Shown here: one piece after another, positions 22,859 through 33,765 of the stretch
Layout of the letters: each line of letters begins with the position of its first letter
Position numbering within the stretch: the stretch's first letter is position 1
Assembly: GCA_039881145.1 (NCBI GenBank)
Contig: JAYKKI010000029.1
Coordinates: 24,674,001-24,738,000, forward strand
Direction: 5' to 3'
Source of the DNA: Druceiella hillmani
Taxonomy: Eukaryota > Arthropoda > Insecta > Lepidoptera > Hepialidae
Length of the DNA stretch: 64,000 bases
Position numbers and translations under genes: made by a program
The notes under the pieces: generated by a model
What the model was told of the DNA's origin: nothing
What the model saw: only the letters and a program-made list of their open reading frames with translations
Database searches by the model: none

Positions 22859-24327
22859 AACAGAAAGTGGTACGAAAATTGAACGAAGAGATTAAATGTT
22901 TTTTTTATAAGTCATTGGAAGGTTTAAGTAATTTAGAGAATATTTGTTAAAAGGTAATTATTGAATCAGAACTTGAAGAAGAAATGGCACAGATTTAGTA
23001 TGGATGCAAAGTTGTTTGTCAATATTTAAGAATAGTTCCGAATTACAAGTTCCTACAAAAGTTGTTCGCTGTACCATTGATGGGTATATTGCATTCGCTT
23101 TCAAAATTTGCCAAGTTTGTTAATTTATACCAAATACTGCATGTCTTTTAGGTTGCGCGTAGGCTTCTGATTAAAACAAAGGATTGTGAAAATGAGATCT
23201 TTAGTAATGATGCTAACATATAATATACAACAACTACGATTTAAAAGATAAAAATATTTTTACGATTTAAAAGATAAAAATAAGTTGTTACTGCATCCAA
23301 GTGATTTGTTCAGCTGAAGATGTAGTCAATGTATGCCAATGTGCCAATGAATAAAAGATTATTTAGAAAATAATTTTCAACAAAATAATTTATTCATATG
23401 TATTAGGTTAGATTTGTTTTTTAGAAATTTTTGTAATTGTGTAAATATCACAGGAATAATTATGACATTCTTATATTCTACTTTTTGTATTTGATTCTTT
23501 ATTAAGTGTTGTCGACTATTTACATTGGGGATATTAAACTGAATGTATAAATTAGATTAAGTAGGATATAGAAATTAGCCTACAATGGGTACAAAAATCC
23601 TTTAAATCAACAATTATGCCAGAACCGTATCCTTTTTATTTCTTTTTATAACTATGTGCTGACACATAGTTTCAATTTCTTTGAAATAGTTTAAAAAAAT
23701 AGAAATTATCCCCCTGATTTAGCATTTTCTTACATTTAATAGCACAAAACTGAAGAGTAATCGCCACGATAACCGCATTTTTTCTCTTCGTAAAGTATAA
23801 TTTCCATAGTGAGTATATTTTATTCATTTCATAGATTAATTGTTAAATTCAAAATAGTAGAAAGGTTATAATTTTATTTTACTAAGATATAGAATAAAGC
23901 TGTAAGATATAGAATATTGATATTTTTTCATTATAAAGGTTATAAATTACTTATACGAATAATGTAAACGTCGAATTAAATCAATTAATCGATGTTAAAA
24001 ACTCTTAGAGTTATAACACAGTAAAAGGAGAGTTAACAATTTATTTAACGAAAATTCATATTAAAATTGAAAGTATTAGTATATTATTTTAATGATAGAA
24101 GCTAGTTAAGTACATCTTGATATGTAAAAGGGGCAGATATTTTGTAAAATAGAAACGTTCATTCAATGTGTTTGTATGTGGCCACTAAGTTTTTTGTTGG
24201 TTCTTTTTAGTTATGTCGCTCGAACTGGCGAATTTTTTTCTAATAAATTTTTTTAATTTCAGAATTGTTTCAATTGTACGTATTATAAAACCTAAAATGT
24301 AAGAAAAGTACACCTGTCAAAAATACT
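22859..24327. other. AT-rich stretch 3' of the spliced gene
   Basis: Probably 3' UTR and intergenic DNA. AATAAA occurs in ATGAATAAAAGATT near 23,350, about 490 bp after the stop. A duplicated TTTACGATTTAAAAGATAAA block lies at about 23,235-23,280. No other gene seen. Confidence 0.4.
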
Positions 24328-24368
24328 AGTTGCAGCGAGTGCTCAGCAAATAGGCACTCGCTGCAACT
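24328..24368. repeat. Perfect 15-bp-arm hairpin
   Basis: AGTTGCAGCGAGTGC (24,328-24,342) and GCACTCGCTGCAACT (24,354-24,368) enclose an 11-nt spacer. It lies about 130 bp before terminal module copy 2, so it is probably part of an element end. Confidence 0.9.
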
Positions 24369-24496
24369 TCATTGGGCAACAGGGGAATATAGAGGCATAG
24401 TACTTGGAAACGCGAAAGTGCTATCTTGCTCGCACAATTGCTTGAAGTTGACCATCTATTTAGTATATGATCTGTGTCATCAAGGCTTGTTCGTAA

Positions 24497-24935
24497 CTAG
24501 GAGGTAATGGCGGGTATTTGACAAAAATAAAGAGATTATAGCATAGAATAGATACGGTAAATGATTACAGTAGCTATTGTATTTTTTTAATTGGCATCGT
24601 GAGGCGAATAACAACGGTCACCCATAGCAATACTACGTGCTGACCACGACCGCTCTGTCAAGAGCGAAACGACGGAGAAGGATGTTTTTATTGTGTATTA
24701 ACTGACAGACAATAATTCACACATAGTCATTTTAAAAGTGCAATTTAATTTCTAGGGAAGTTTGATGATTGTTTGCATATTAAAACATGATATAATTTAT
24801 ATCATGTTTGAATGTGATCATAATAATATTTAAATATAATTTATTTACCTTCTATATTTTAATATAAATTATTAAACTTCATACTGTGTCAAAGTCAAAT
24901 TGAAAGATAAATTACCGCAACGACTCACGTCGATT
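24497..24935 (+). repeat. Terminal module, copy 2 (plus orientation)
   Basis: It begins ACTAGGAGGTAATGG and GGCGGGTATTTGACAAAAAT, then AAAGAGATTATAGCAT. It has AATTTAATTTCT and ATTGTTTGCATA in the middle, and ends TGTGTCAAAGTCAAATTGAA, GATAAATTACCGCAAC. It is the inverted counterpart of 19,862-20,175. It also contains a perfect 27-bp palindrome (24,783-24,809, arms AAACATGATATAA) and AGAATAGATACGGTA, a 15-mer repeated at about 31,937. Confidence 0.7.
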
Positions 24936-26883
24936 CGCAGGTCGGTGTAGTGATACGACTCGATTTGTTTTTTAATCGAGTGACTCGAGTAAATTTGTAA
25001 AACTGGTACTTGAGTGAAAAAAAAGTAAGTCGAGTCCATGTGTACTCGAGTTTATTTGTGTTTATCGTACAAAATGAGTGGTAATAATGAAACATTGAAA
25101 CAAAAAGGGTCAATGTGGCGCTATTTTGAAAAAAAATGTACTAAGAAGAATATGTAGTTTATATCAAAAACAGTAAAAATTGTTTGGAGATACCACAAAT
25201 ATGATTGCAAATATGTAAAGTAAACATTCGCTTCAATTCAAAAAATTCCCAGAAATTAGAGACAAACATAATACATGCTGTAAATACATGATGTGAATAT
25301 TGGACAAGTCGACTTCGAAGATACGGGAAGTGGGACTAAGAAGAAGCGATTTAAAAAGCTCCAGTTTACATCATCGATATCTTTCAGCAAACAAAAACAA
25401 AAAGCAATTGATACTGCTTTAGTACAAATGATTTGTACAGATCTTCAACCCTTGCAAATCGTTGAAAATAAAGGATTTGTCAACTTTGTCCAGACTTTAC
25501 TTACATATTATTTCCTTCCAGATGGAAAATCCTTATCAGAAAAATATTTACCTGAACAATATCAAGAAGAACGTTCTTCTTTAATTGATATACTCGGAAG
25601 ATTAAAAAAATTAGTTATTACTGCAGATATGTGAAGTTCCGATAGTAATACGTTTCTTTGACGATAACAGCTCATTTTGTTTTCAGTTGTAAACTATACG
25701 CGCGCACATTAAGTACAACAGAAGTAAAAGATGTACATTCTTCTGTTGCTATAGCTAGCGTTTTAGAGGCAGCCCTGGAGGAATGGTAAATCAGTGACAA
25801 AGAAGTTAGTATCGTAACTGAAAAAGCGATTAATATTAATAAGACGAAGTTGCATTTTTTGAACAAAACAAATTATACGCAATAATTTGTTTTATACACT
25901 AAATTTAACTATAACTGACTGCAAGAAATCAAATCTGCCACTAACGTCATTATTAGCAATATGCCACACTTTAGTAACATATTTTAAACAAAGCACTAGA
26001 GTTAGCTACAAATTAAGAGCAATCCAACAACAAAAACTAAAACAAAATGACACATCATAAAACTAAAACAAAAGGTAATTACAATATGGAACTCCAGTTC
26101 TTTAATGATAGAACGACTATTACAAATTGGAAAATTTGACTAATTTTTATTTATTTCATTAGTCATAATTTCGACGTAAAAGCTGATGAAGAGTGAAATT
26201 TGACGAGTATTGGCGACGTAATTCCATTGTAAGAGGACTCTATTACAAATATATGTAGACTTAAGATCACATGAAATGTCCAATAAGTTTTAATTACCAT
26301 TTATTATTAAAGGTTCAATGCTCATATATTTTATTTTTGTCATCATTTCATTAAAGATAATACCATAAATATTCGCGGTTCCAGGCTAAGGACTGATAAG
26401 TAAATGATAGGGTTAAGATAATAATTTAGAAAGTGTATTTAAAAAACGAATCAAGTTATTAATTGTCTCACCAGGAATACAGAAAGCCTTTAGACAAGAT
26501 AGCCGTATTTAAAATCTTAGTTTTAAAATACTCGTTATGGTCATATTCAGAAAATATTTGTCCGTTAGCTGTAAAGTACGAAGCATCGTTTTACGTAATG
26601 AGTATATGTCATGCAAGTGTTACGACTTGCGAGTATTCAAATATTCGGTTTGTTCCTTATTACTTATACGTTTTAGATTTGAAAGAGCGAGAAAGCCTAC
26701 GTACATTGTGCAGCCCGACCATAAAGTAACAATTGTCCGAACGTCCGGTAGGTCATTCCATACAATTATCAATAATACCAAATATTTTGTATTTTGCATA
26801 CCAAGTGCAATTTTATCCAGAGATATCAAGTATTTTTACCGGTGGCATTAAATACGCCTCCCTTTAATTTATAATAATTGAAA

Positions 26884-27000
26884 ACAGTGGCCCGTTATTG
26901 TGCTGTTTACGGGTGCTTAGAAAGCAATAAAATCAATAAGGATAGGAATTTGTTTCCCTTCCGATGAAAGAAGCTAAGACAACTGCATGTTCTTATAAAT
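26884..27000 (+). pseudogene. Possible THAP-domain fragment
   Basis: VARYCAVYGC followed about 15 residues later by NLFPFR and a stop resembles the start of a THAP finger (C-x4-C, then 'FPxx'). No C-x2-H pair is found downstream in frame. It could be a second, degraded P-like element inserted in the hAT relic. Confidence 0.3.
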
Positions 27001-27419
27001 AATTTTGTTTTATATTACCAACTTATTTAGTTATTATATATAATTTTATATCCCCAAACATTCACTGAGCAATTTTTAATTTCAAACTGTTTGTTCAAAA
27101 CTCATTGTTTTGTTTGAACGCCGACGTGTTTGTAAAATGTATCCTTGTAGTATCCGCTATTGGCTTATTATATTGTTTATTAAGAGATCTTTCACTTGCA
27201 GCAAAACTAATCAAATCAAAAGTACAATGAAGACAATATTTCAGTGTATTACATTTATAAATAAGCAAAGTATATTTTTATTTAAGATTTTATTTCCTTT
27301 GTAAAATCCACACTACGTATCTTTTTCAAATTCTATATTAATATTATTATTATCAAACCACTTTCACACAATTTTATGTATAATGTGAAATATTTATTTA
27401 CATAATTACATTTTTACAA

Positions 27420-27660
27420 TTAGGTAATAATAAAAACACACGCGCTAGTACAGAGGTACTGCGCCAGCGCGCTATAGAGACAGTCAGTTGGAAAGAGAAA
27501 CACCTATGTTGCTGACGTATTAGCATCGACTCGCTCGATCAGCGCAATTGCTCGCAATGATCGAGAGCGATATTTAGTAATAGCAAATATTCTTTACCTG
27601 CACGCTGCTGACAGCCCTACATCAATTTACACACACACAGACGGATACGGATCGGCGAGT
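27420..27660. other. GC-richer segment inside the hAT interval
   Basis: Contains GCGCCAGCGCGC and a CGCTCGATCAGCG...TCGCAATGATCGAGAGCG inverted pair (about 27,532-27,568). It is not readable as hAT sequence. Probably the end of another element. Confidence 0.35.
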
Positions 27661-28337
27661 ACGTATAGATTTAATTGCCTACACTATGGCAATTACATCT
27701 TTTCGCTAGTATGGAGTGTCGGGAGTGTGACTATACTATCAGGGGAAAAATATCCAAATTTGTCCTCGACAAGGCTCGTCTTATGAGAAAGGTTCCAGCA
27801 ATAACGGTAGGGGAAGACCTTGAGAAGTCAACGGTTACTGCTATAAGTAAGCTCCTCAGTGTCTTCGAGACGAACAAAACGGCTGCCAAAACCACCATAT
27901 TTAGACCGTCAGCTTGACCCGATATTATATTGGAAAAAAAAGACAAAAAGTAATGGCGGAACTATACGAAATAGCCATGAAGTATTTGTATACCTGCCAC
28001 ATCAGTACCTGCAGAACGTGTTTTTTCCAAAGCCGCCTTGGTTTGTAACCAAATGAGAAATAGGCTAGATCTTTGTAACCTTACTATCACGTTTACTTTG
28101 TAACCGTACTATTTGAATTTATGCGGAATATCTTTTTTATTTATTTCTGTTTTTAATTTTTCTTTCATAATATGCAACATTAATTGCAATATTAAAAGCT
28201 ATTTTATTTTGCATGTTGCCTAGTTATAAAATCATATATAAATAAAAGACAGTCATTTTGATTATTATTTAGTAGAAGAATTATTATTATTTAGTAGAGG
28301 TCCAAGTGGAACGGGTTATGAGATGTCATTTATTAGT

Positions 28338-29140
28338 AATTGGCGGGTATCGAAGAAACTGAAGAGATTACAGCGTTGTATATTTATATTAATCAGTAGT
28401 TAATAATTTACAGTAAAAGTATAATTTAATTTCTGTGGGAGTTTGACAATATTTAATATACAAAATGTTCACATTAGCTGGCGCAGCCAGATTTCTTTTT
28501 TTGAGTCGGGAAAATTTTACTGAAACAAGTTCATCTAGTTCTGACGAAGAATGGGAAGCAGCCATCCAAGAAAGGGAAAACGAAAATGTTGTCCACGAAT
28601 TAATAATTATGTGGAAGTTATTAGCCATTATTCGGATAATGAATTTAAAAGTCATTATAGGTAGGTAGATCGTTTGTCATTCCATGTTATTCAAGAGTTT
28701 TTTATTATTGACATATCATTTGTTTTTGCTCACACAGGATTACATTAGTTTATTTACACGATTTAATGTGTAATGATTTAACTGGAAACATACCAGAATG
28801 TCTAACAATACCTTCTCACCAACAATTAATAATAGCACTTTGAAAAATGGGTACCTCAGATTCATACAGGATGTAAAAAAGTAACAGAGATTGAATGTTT
28901 AAATGTAACATCTTAGGAACACGTTACATTACACTTAAAAATGAAATAATTGCATTTTATCAGTATACAATATTTACTTCGCTTTTATTTTAGATCAATT
29001 TGTGACAGATTTAATCTGGGAAGAGCTACTGCCGTAAGAGCTGTGCGACGAGTTACTCATGCATTATTCGTAAGGGCTCCACAATTTATCAGTGGGCGAT
29101 GATTCTCTTGATGTTGTGCAAAGATTTCATATTATATTAT
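28338..29140 (+). pseudogene. PIF/Harbinger nuclease relic with its 5' leader
   Basis: A leader (GGCGGGTATCGAAGAAACTG, AGAGATTACAGC, AATTTAATTTCT) is related to the terminal modules at 19.9 and 24.5 kb. An ATG frame at 28,465 reads MFTLAGAARFLFLSREN, then a Ser/acidic run. Further on are IPSHQQLIIAL (about 28,810) and, after an acceptor-like CTTTTATTTTAG, SICDRFNLGRATAVRAV then THALFVRAPQFIS (28,995-29,095). This matches the helix-turn-helix part of HARBI1-type proteins ('...FG.S...V...V..V..AL....P.FI.WP'). The DDE core after 'WP' is not readable, so the copy is truncated. Confidence 0.65.
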
Positions 29141-29839
29141 TTTAATTATTAATTATGAATGCACTGCGATAGTCAAGTGACGAAATTATTATATAATTAT
29201 ATATTATGATGCTTGAAGATAATCATATGTACTGGATCTAGGTGCGATTGTGGGTTACTACCTAAAATTTCATGATCATATCATTGTTATCTGTGAGAAG
29301 GCCTACAGGTTCTAGAATTTATCATGTCATTCCCAAAATTTCCATGATAGTGGGTATATTGTGATCTTGTTTAATTCTTTAATCTGTAATATCCTTGGAA
29401 AGTAATGCAGTAGTTTCCACATGAAGCCACTTTTATACTTATACTGGAGAAAGTATTAAAAAGTTTAATAGATTTTTTATATAAAAAATATACGAGAACT
29501 ATCCTCATTTGTTTCCTTCACATTTTATAACGAGCATGGTCGGTAACAGGTAACTTCAACTCCGATGAGAATCACTCAACATTAAATTTTTAAAAATATT
29601 ACCTAATTATGTTGATAACCCTGCGGTCTCGAGTTCGGTGATATTTTACGCTCCCGACTGTTGCATGTTTTTTCATCTAGTTTATTTCATCTGCCTAGGC
29701 GCACATGAATATCCTGCTATGTCTACCAATTTTTAATGCATTTATATTAATCAATGAGGTATTGCGAGAGGCCAAATCTTGATATTTTTTCTGCTTTGTT
29801 TACTGTTTTAAAAATGCGATTATGGAGTGCTTGGTGTTT
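29141..29839. other. AT-rich stretch, nothing recognised
   Basis: No gene or repeat boundary supported. Confidence 0.4.
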
Positions 29840-30065
29840 CATGTTGACGATTAGTTTTATGTTCAACTTGAATTATGGTGCTTTTAATGTTTGCACATGT
29901 ATTATGGAGTGCTTGGTGTTTCACAATGACAATTAGTTTTATGTTCAACTTGAATTAATGTGTATTTTGTTTTTTTCTTCATTATTATATATGTTATTTG
30001 TAATGTAAATTGTTGTACCTTTAATGTGTTTCACATTATTAGTTTTATGTTCAACTTGAATTAAT
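29840..30065. repeat. Three diverged repeats of a TTAGTTTTATGTTCAACTTG unit
   Basis: TTAGTTTTATGTTCAACTTG recurs at about 29,851, 29,933 and 30,039 (spacing 82 and 106 bp), each preceded by GTGTTTCA. It ends just before the MITE at 30,084. Confidence 0.8.
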
Positions 30066-30083
30066 GTGTATTTTTTGTTTTTT

Positions 30084-30460
30084 GAAGTTATACTTCTTTA
30101 GGTGCGTTATGAAAAAATGATGAGAGTGAAATTTTAAGATTCGTCACACAAAAGTTACAGTATGAAGTTGCAGCGGTTGCAGTCTCGAAACAAAAGCTAT
30201 TGGCACCATCGTCACCTCTGTTCACTGTTTTCATATTCATAGTATTTATCCACATGTTTCTAGTGTTTTAGTTTCATATAAGTGCGATTTATATATGTGC
30301 TGATAAATTATATTCAGTAGTGATTTAAATTCAATATTTTGATTAATATATTTACTATTCGTAAATATTAGCGAAAAAATTGTGTTTATAGACTTTTTCA
30401 AGTGCTCCAATATAATTGAGGTTATCTATCCGTATGTATTATTCAAAGAAGTATAACTTC
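30084..30460. mobile_element. MITE, 377 bp, 16-bp terminal inverted repeats
   Basis: GAAGTTATACTTCTTT (30,084-30,099) is the exact reverse complement of AAAGAAGTATAACTTC (30,445-30,460). The interior is non-coding. The first 60 bp recur inverted at about 32,950-33,013 (TCTCATCATTTTTCCATAAT...GAAGTATAGCTTC), so the family has more than one copy here. No clear target-site duplication is visible. Confidence 0.75.
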
Positions 30461-31417
30461 TCACGCGCGTACATAAGTACACGCACCCTTTTTTTTCATT
30501 ATTACATATGTTGTGCATAATGTAAATTGTTTACTTTTTTAGTAAATTTTTGACATATTACAATGTAAAGTACAGATTAATTGTATATTTACTGGTTATA
30601 CTTTGTATATTTACTGGTTATATTTTTTCAGTAATTAAAATTTTTAAATATAAAACAATTTTTTCATTTTACAAAGTAAAACAGAAAGAAAAAAAATTAT
30701 AAAGCTAGTAAAGGAAATTCGTAAATATAAATTATATTATATTGGTCTTAAATTTTGCTGACTCTAAAATAAGTTTAAACATGTTTTATGATTAATAACT
30801 GTGTGTTTATTATAACATTGTGAATTTTATTGATTGTACCTTACTTGGTGAATAACCAATGTTTCCATCATTATTTTGGCCAGAAAAACACATTGAGAAT
30901 GCAACTGCAACAGGGTTGCACCATGCCTTTTTCGAAAAAAACAATTGTCAAAAGCAATGTAATAATGTTCATAACTGATAAAACATAACTATTTAAAATA
31001 TTTTTATTACTACCAAAAATGTTGGAAATTCATTAATTAAACACTAGAAATTTTGGGTTAATACATAATGTATAATTTTAAAGTAAAATATTCTTTATGA
31101 AAGATAAAAATAATTATTTTATTTACAGTTGTTTTGTTTTATTTGATGATCCTCTTTCTTTCTCTCCAATGGAGCGGTAAATTACAAAATTTAACCTGTC
31201 CATTAACGGTAACTACAACAAGTGGAACTTTTTTTGTTAAGTTATGTAAATGTTGCACATTTTTTAAGTCAAATTTATAAAAGTTTTCTTATAATCTTGA
31301 CGACTACAGAAACATATTAACTAACTAACAAGTACATTTTAAAGAAATAAGTAAAAGACAATTTTAACAAATAAGTAGGTTTTATAAAATAATAAATAAT
31401 TTAATAATTTCAGTTCT
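30461..31417. other. AT-rich stretch, nothing recognised
   Basis: No gene supported. TATATTTACTGGTTATA is duplicated at about 30,585-30,625. Confidence 0.4.
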
Positions 31418-31441
31418 CAAATTTCAAACGTTTGAAATTTG
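31418..31441. repeat. Perfect 24-bp palindrome
   Basis: Two exact 12-bp half-sites (CAAATTTCAAAC and its reverse complement) with no spacer. Confidence 0.9.
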
Positions 31442-31819
31442 ACACTGTCATCAGTGAAAACATTAATCGTGAGTGGCTATTATTTTTGTTACACGTTTTT
31501 TATACATTCTTTCCAATTCCTTAATTTAAACTCAATTTTCACTGTCCTAAGATCCATTAGGTATACTTGAAACTTTTTATTAGTTTTTGTTTGAAGTAAA
31601 GAGGTTGCTTAAAATAGTTCTTTAAACAATAGTTAACAATAATAAGGTAAAAACAAATATATTATATGCATTTATAATGTTAATAATTACCTTTTCTGGT
31701 GTAATGTCTACTTCTAGTACTATATTTCTTTCCAAGCAGCACAATGATATTCTTTCTGTTGTCATGTTTGGTCTTTGTTTGTCAAATTCAAATTGATTAA
31801 TAAACGACCTACTTCGGTA

Positions 31820-32043
31820 CGTTGGTAGGTGTGAGCCAACACCGACTATTAGAAGTAGGTGTAGCCATCACCTACTGCTAGACAATAGTCTCTAGTAGTC
31901 GGTGTTGCAAGAGCTCGAACAACACCTACTGCACAGAATAGATACGGTACCTATTGTGCAAACAACACCTACTCTAGTAGTCGGTGTTGGCTCGAAGCGG
32001 TCGTGAACAATGACATCATTAATGACGTTTTGATCACAACCGC
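31820..32043. repeat. Foldback end with subterminal motifs; right arm of the 69-bp inverted repeat
   Basis: 31,975-32,043 is the inverted partner of 15,552-15,620. The whole block is also a foldback: GTGAGCCAACACCGACTA (about 31,830) mirrors TAGTCGGTGTTGGCTCGAAG (31,978-31,997). CACCTACT and AGTCGGTGTTG words repeat at least six times in both orientations, with GCTCGAACAACACCTACTGC matching the 19.8-kb cluster. This is the layout of transposase-binding subterminal repeats, probably of the P-like element or a non-autonomous relative. Confidence 0.75.
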
Positions 32044-33765
32044 AACGACCGTGGTTGTCAAGTGGAACAATGTAATGAGCGTTGTGATCGCCTAATAGAA
32101 CGTACTCATAGTAAATCCTAAGTCTACGATCAATATAGATAGATACTTTTCGGCACAGTCATAGTTTATGACAATCTGACAGTAGAAATTATTTTTAACA
32201 ATATTATTTTATTGTATTTTTTTTTAACAATATTTGTCATGTTCTCAATGGAGAGAATGAACGCCATATAATGAACGATAAAGAACAATATGTAGAGTAT
32301 TGTATACATATATTGATACCGTTTAGATATTTAAAAGTAGACATAAATTAAACTATTGTGAATTACGATTTTCCTCAAACGAAATAAGCAATAATATGAT
32401 GAAAGTTTAAACTTGGCTAAACAGTTTTAATTTTAAAACCTACTCACATACATTTATTACATTGTAATATAATAATTTGTTTTTTATTATGATTTATAAA
32501 TAGGTGTGATTATTTCTATAGTATTAAAAATATATTTTTTATAATTAGGTATAATTATTTTTGGAATACCCTACGAAGCGCATTAAGAAAAAAAATGTGC
32601 TTGTACTTATGTACACTCGTTAAAAGTCATATTTCTTTGGCATAATAAAAGAATAAGTTTATTTAAAATTTTAAAAGGACGGAAGCGTGATTAGAGATAC
32701 GGTTGACAAAATGTAAATTCATCAAATAATTATATTTTAAAATTTATTTTGGACAGAGTAGTAAAAATTTGATCTTTCTATCTAGAATTGCAATCATTAT
32801 CATTTAATAATTAAAAAAAAATTCTTTAAAAGCCCAGATATAACTTAGATTTCAACTTACAAATACTTCAATAACTATCATAGTATCAGTCACTGCATAC
32901 ATGTAAATATTTGTTTAGGGAGCAACTTCATCCTGTTGATTTTTGTTGTGCGCATCGTAAAATTTCCCTCTCATCATTTTTCCATAATGCACCTAAAGAA
33001 GTATAGCTTCAAAAGTATAATAATTTTTTAATTGAAATGTAGTGGATCCTTTATTCACTGCTTAGTGCATTTTTTGTTTAGTAATAATCATCATTAAAAA
33101 CAACTAGAATATTTGTAATTGACTTGTAAACAGACAGGAGTATGTTTACAAACAATAATAAAATTAATCAGATGAATGAATGTAAAGCGACCCCTGTATA
33201 CAAACAGCATTTATTAAAGATAAAACTATCGAAGTAAGCATACCTGACAATAGTTACAACATGGAACGCCGAAAATCACATATTACCAAAAATCGTATGG
33301 AGCAATAGAAGTATTGAATATGTTCAATAAAATATTCTTTCGATATCTTTTTTTTAGAAAATCCAAAATAATATTTATAGTTAATTGTCATTTTTTTCAT
33401 ACACACGATACTTGCGCACGGTTGGCTGTTCGGTACATTGAATAAAAGAGTATACGTAGTGGTTAGCGTGAACTTGTGTGCATATGTTAGCGGTATTAGA
33501 AGTGTTAAAAGAGTTATGTGTAATATTTTTTTTGCACTCAGTTTGAAAAAGGATGTGTTTTACGTTTTATTTCAACGACAATAATTCCTTTATAGCCAAC
33601 AAATAGCATCTTTCTTTGTCAAACATTTATTCCCAGACACCATAAATATTGTAGTCCTAATATAGATATCCAAGCTAAGTAGATTTTCAAAAAATATTAT
33701 CTAACTTGAAATAACAGGTCGGAAGTGTTAAAATATTATAAAAATAGACAGTAAGACATAATTTA
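32044..33765. other. AT-rich stretch with partial MITE copy
   Basis: Contains the inverted partial copy (about 32,950-33,013) of the 30,084 MITE. A palindromic ACAACC...GGTTGT word borders the right arm at 32,036-32,058. No gene supported. Confidence 0.45.

Larger units (their letters stand above)
24938..28080 (+). pseudogene. BED-type hAT transposase relic
   Basis: A likely left end at 24,938 (CAGGTCGGTGTAGTG) is followed by five ACTCGAGT-like words up to 25,055. The N-terminus (from about 25,075) has SMWRYFEKK, the start of a BED finger, interrupted by a stop. 25,293-25,634 is open and carries PLQIVENKGFVNFVQTL and a block ending ITADM, which fits the hAT region before the first catalytic Asp ('DMWTS'). 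After a frame change comes TEVKDVHSSVAIASVLE. The C-terminal dimerisation region is at 27,918-28,070 (ILYWKKKDKK, then IPATSVPAERVFSKAALV, QMRNRLD), with three in-frame stops. The middle (about 25.9-27.6 kb) is not recognisable and contains a THAP-like fragment, so it has been interrupted or replaced. I could not find the right terminal repeat. Confidence 0.75.

Noticed and set aside
26463..26851. Overlapping frames of 88 and 104 codons on the plus strand and 69 on the minus
   Set aside because: Three overlapping frames, none with a known motif or splice context, inside the unreadable middle of the hAT relic.
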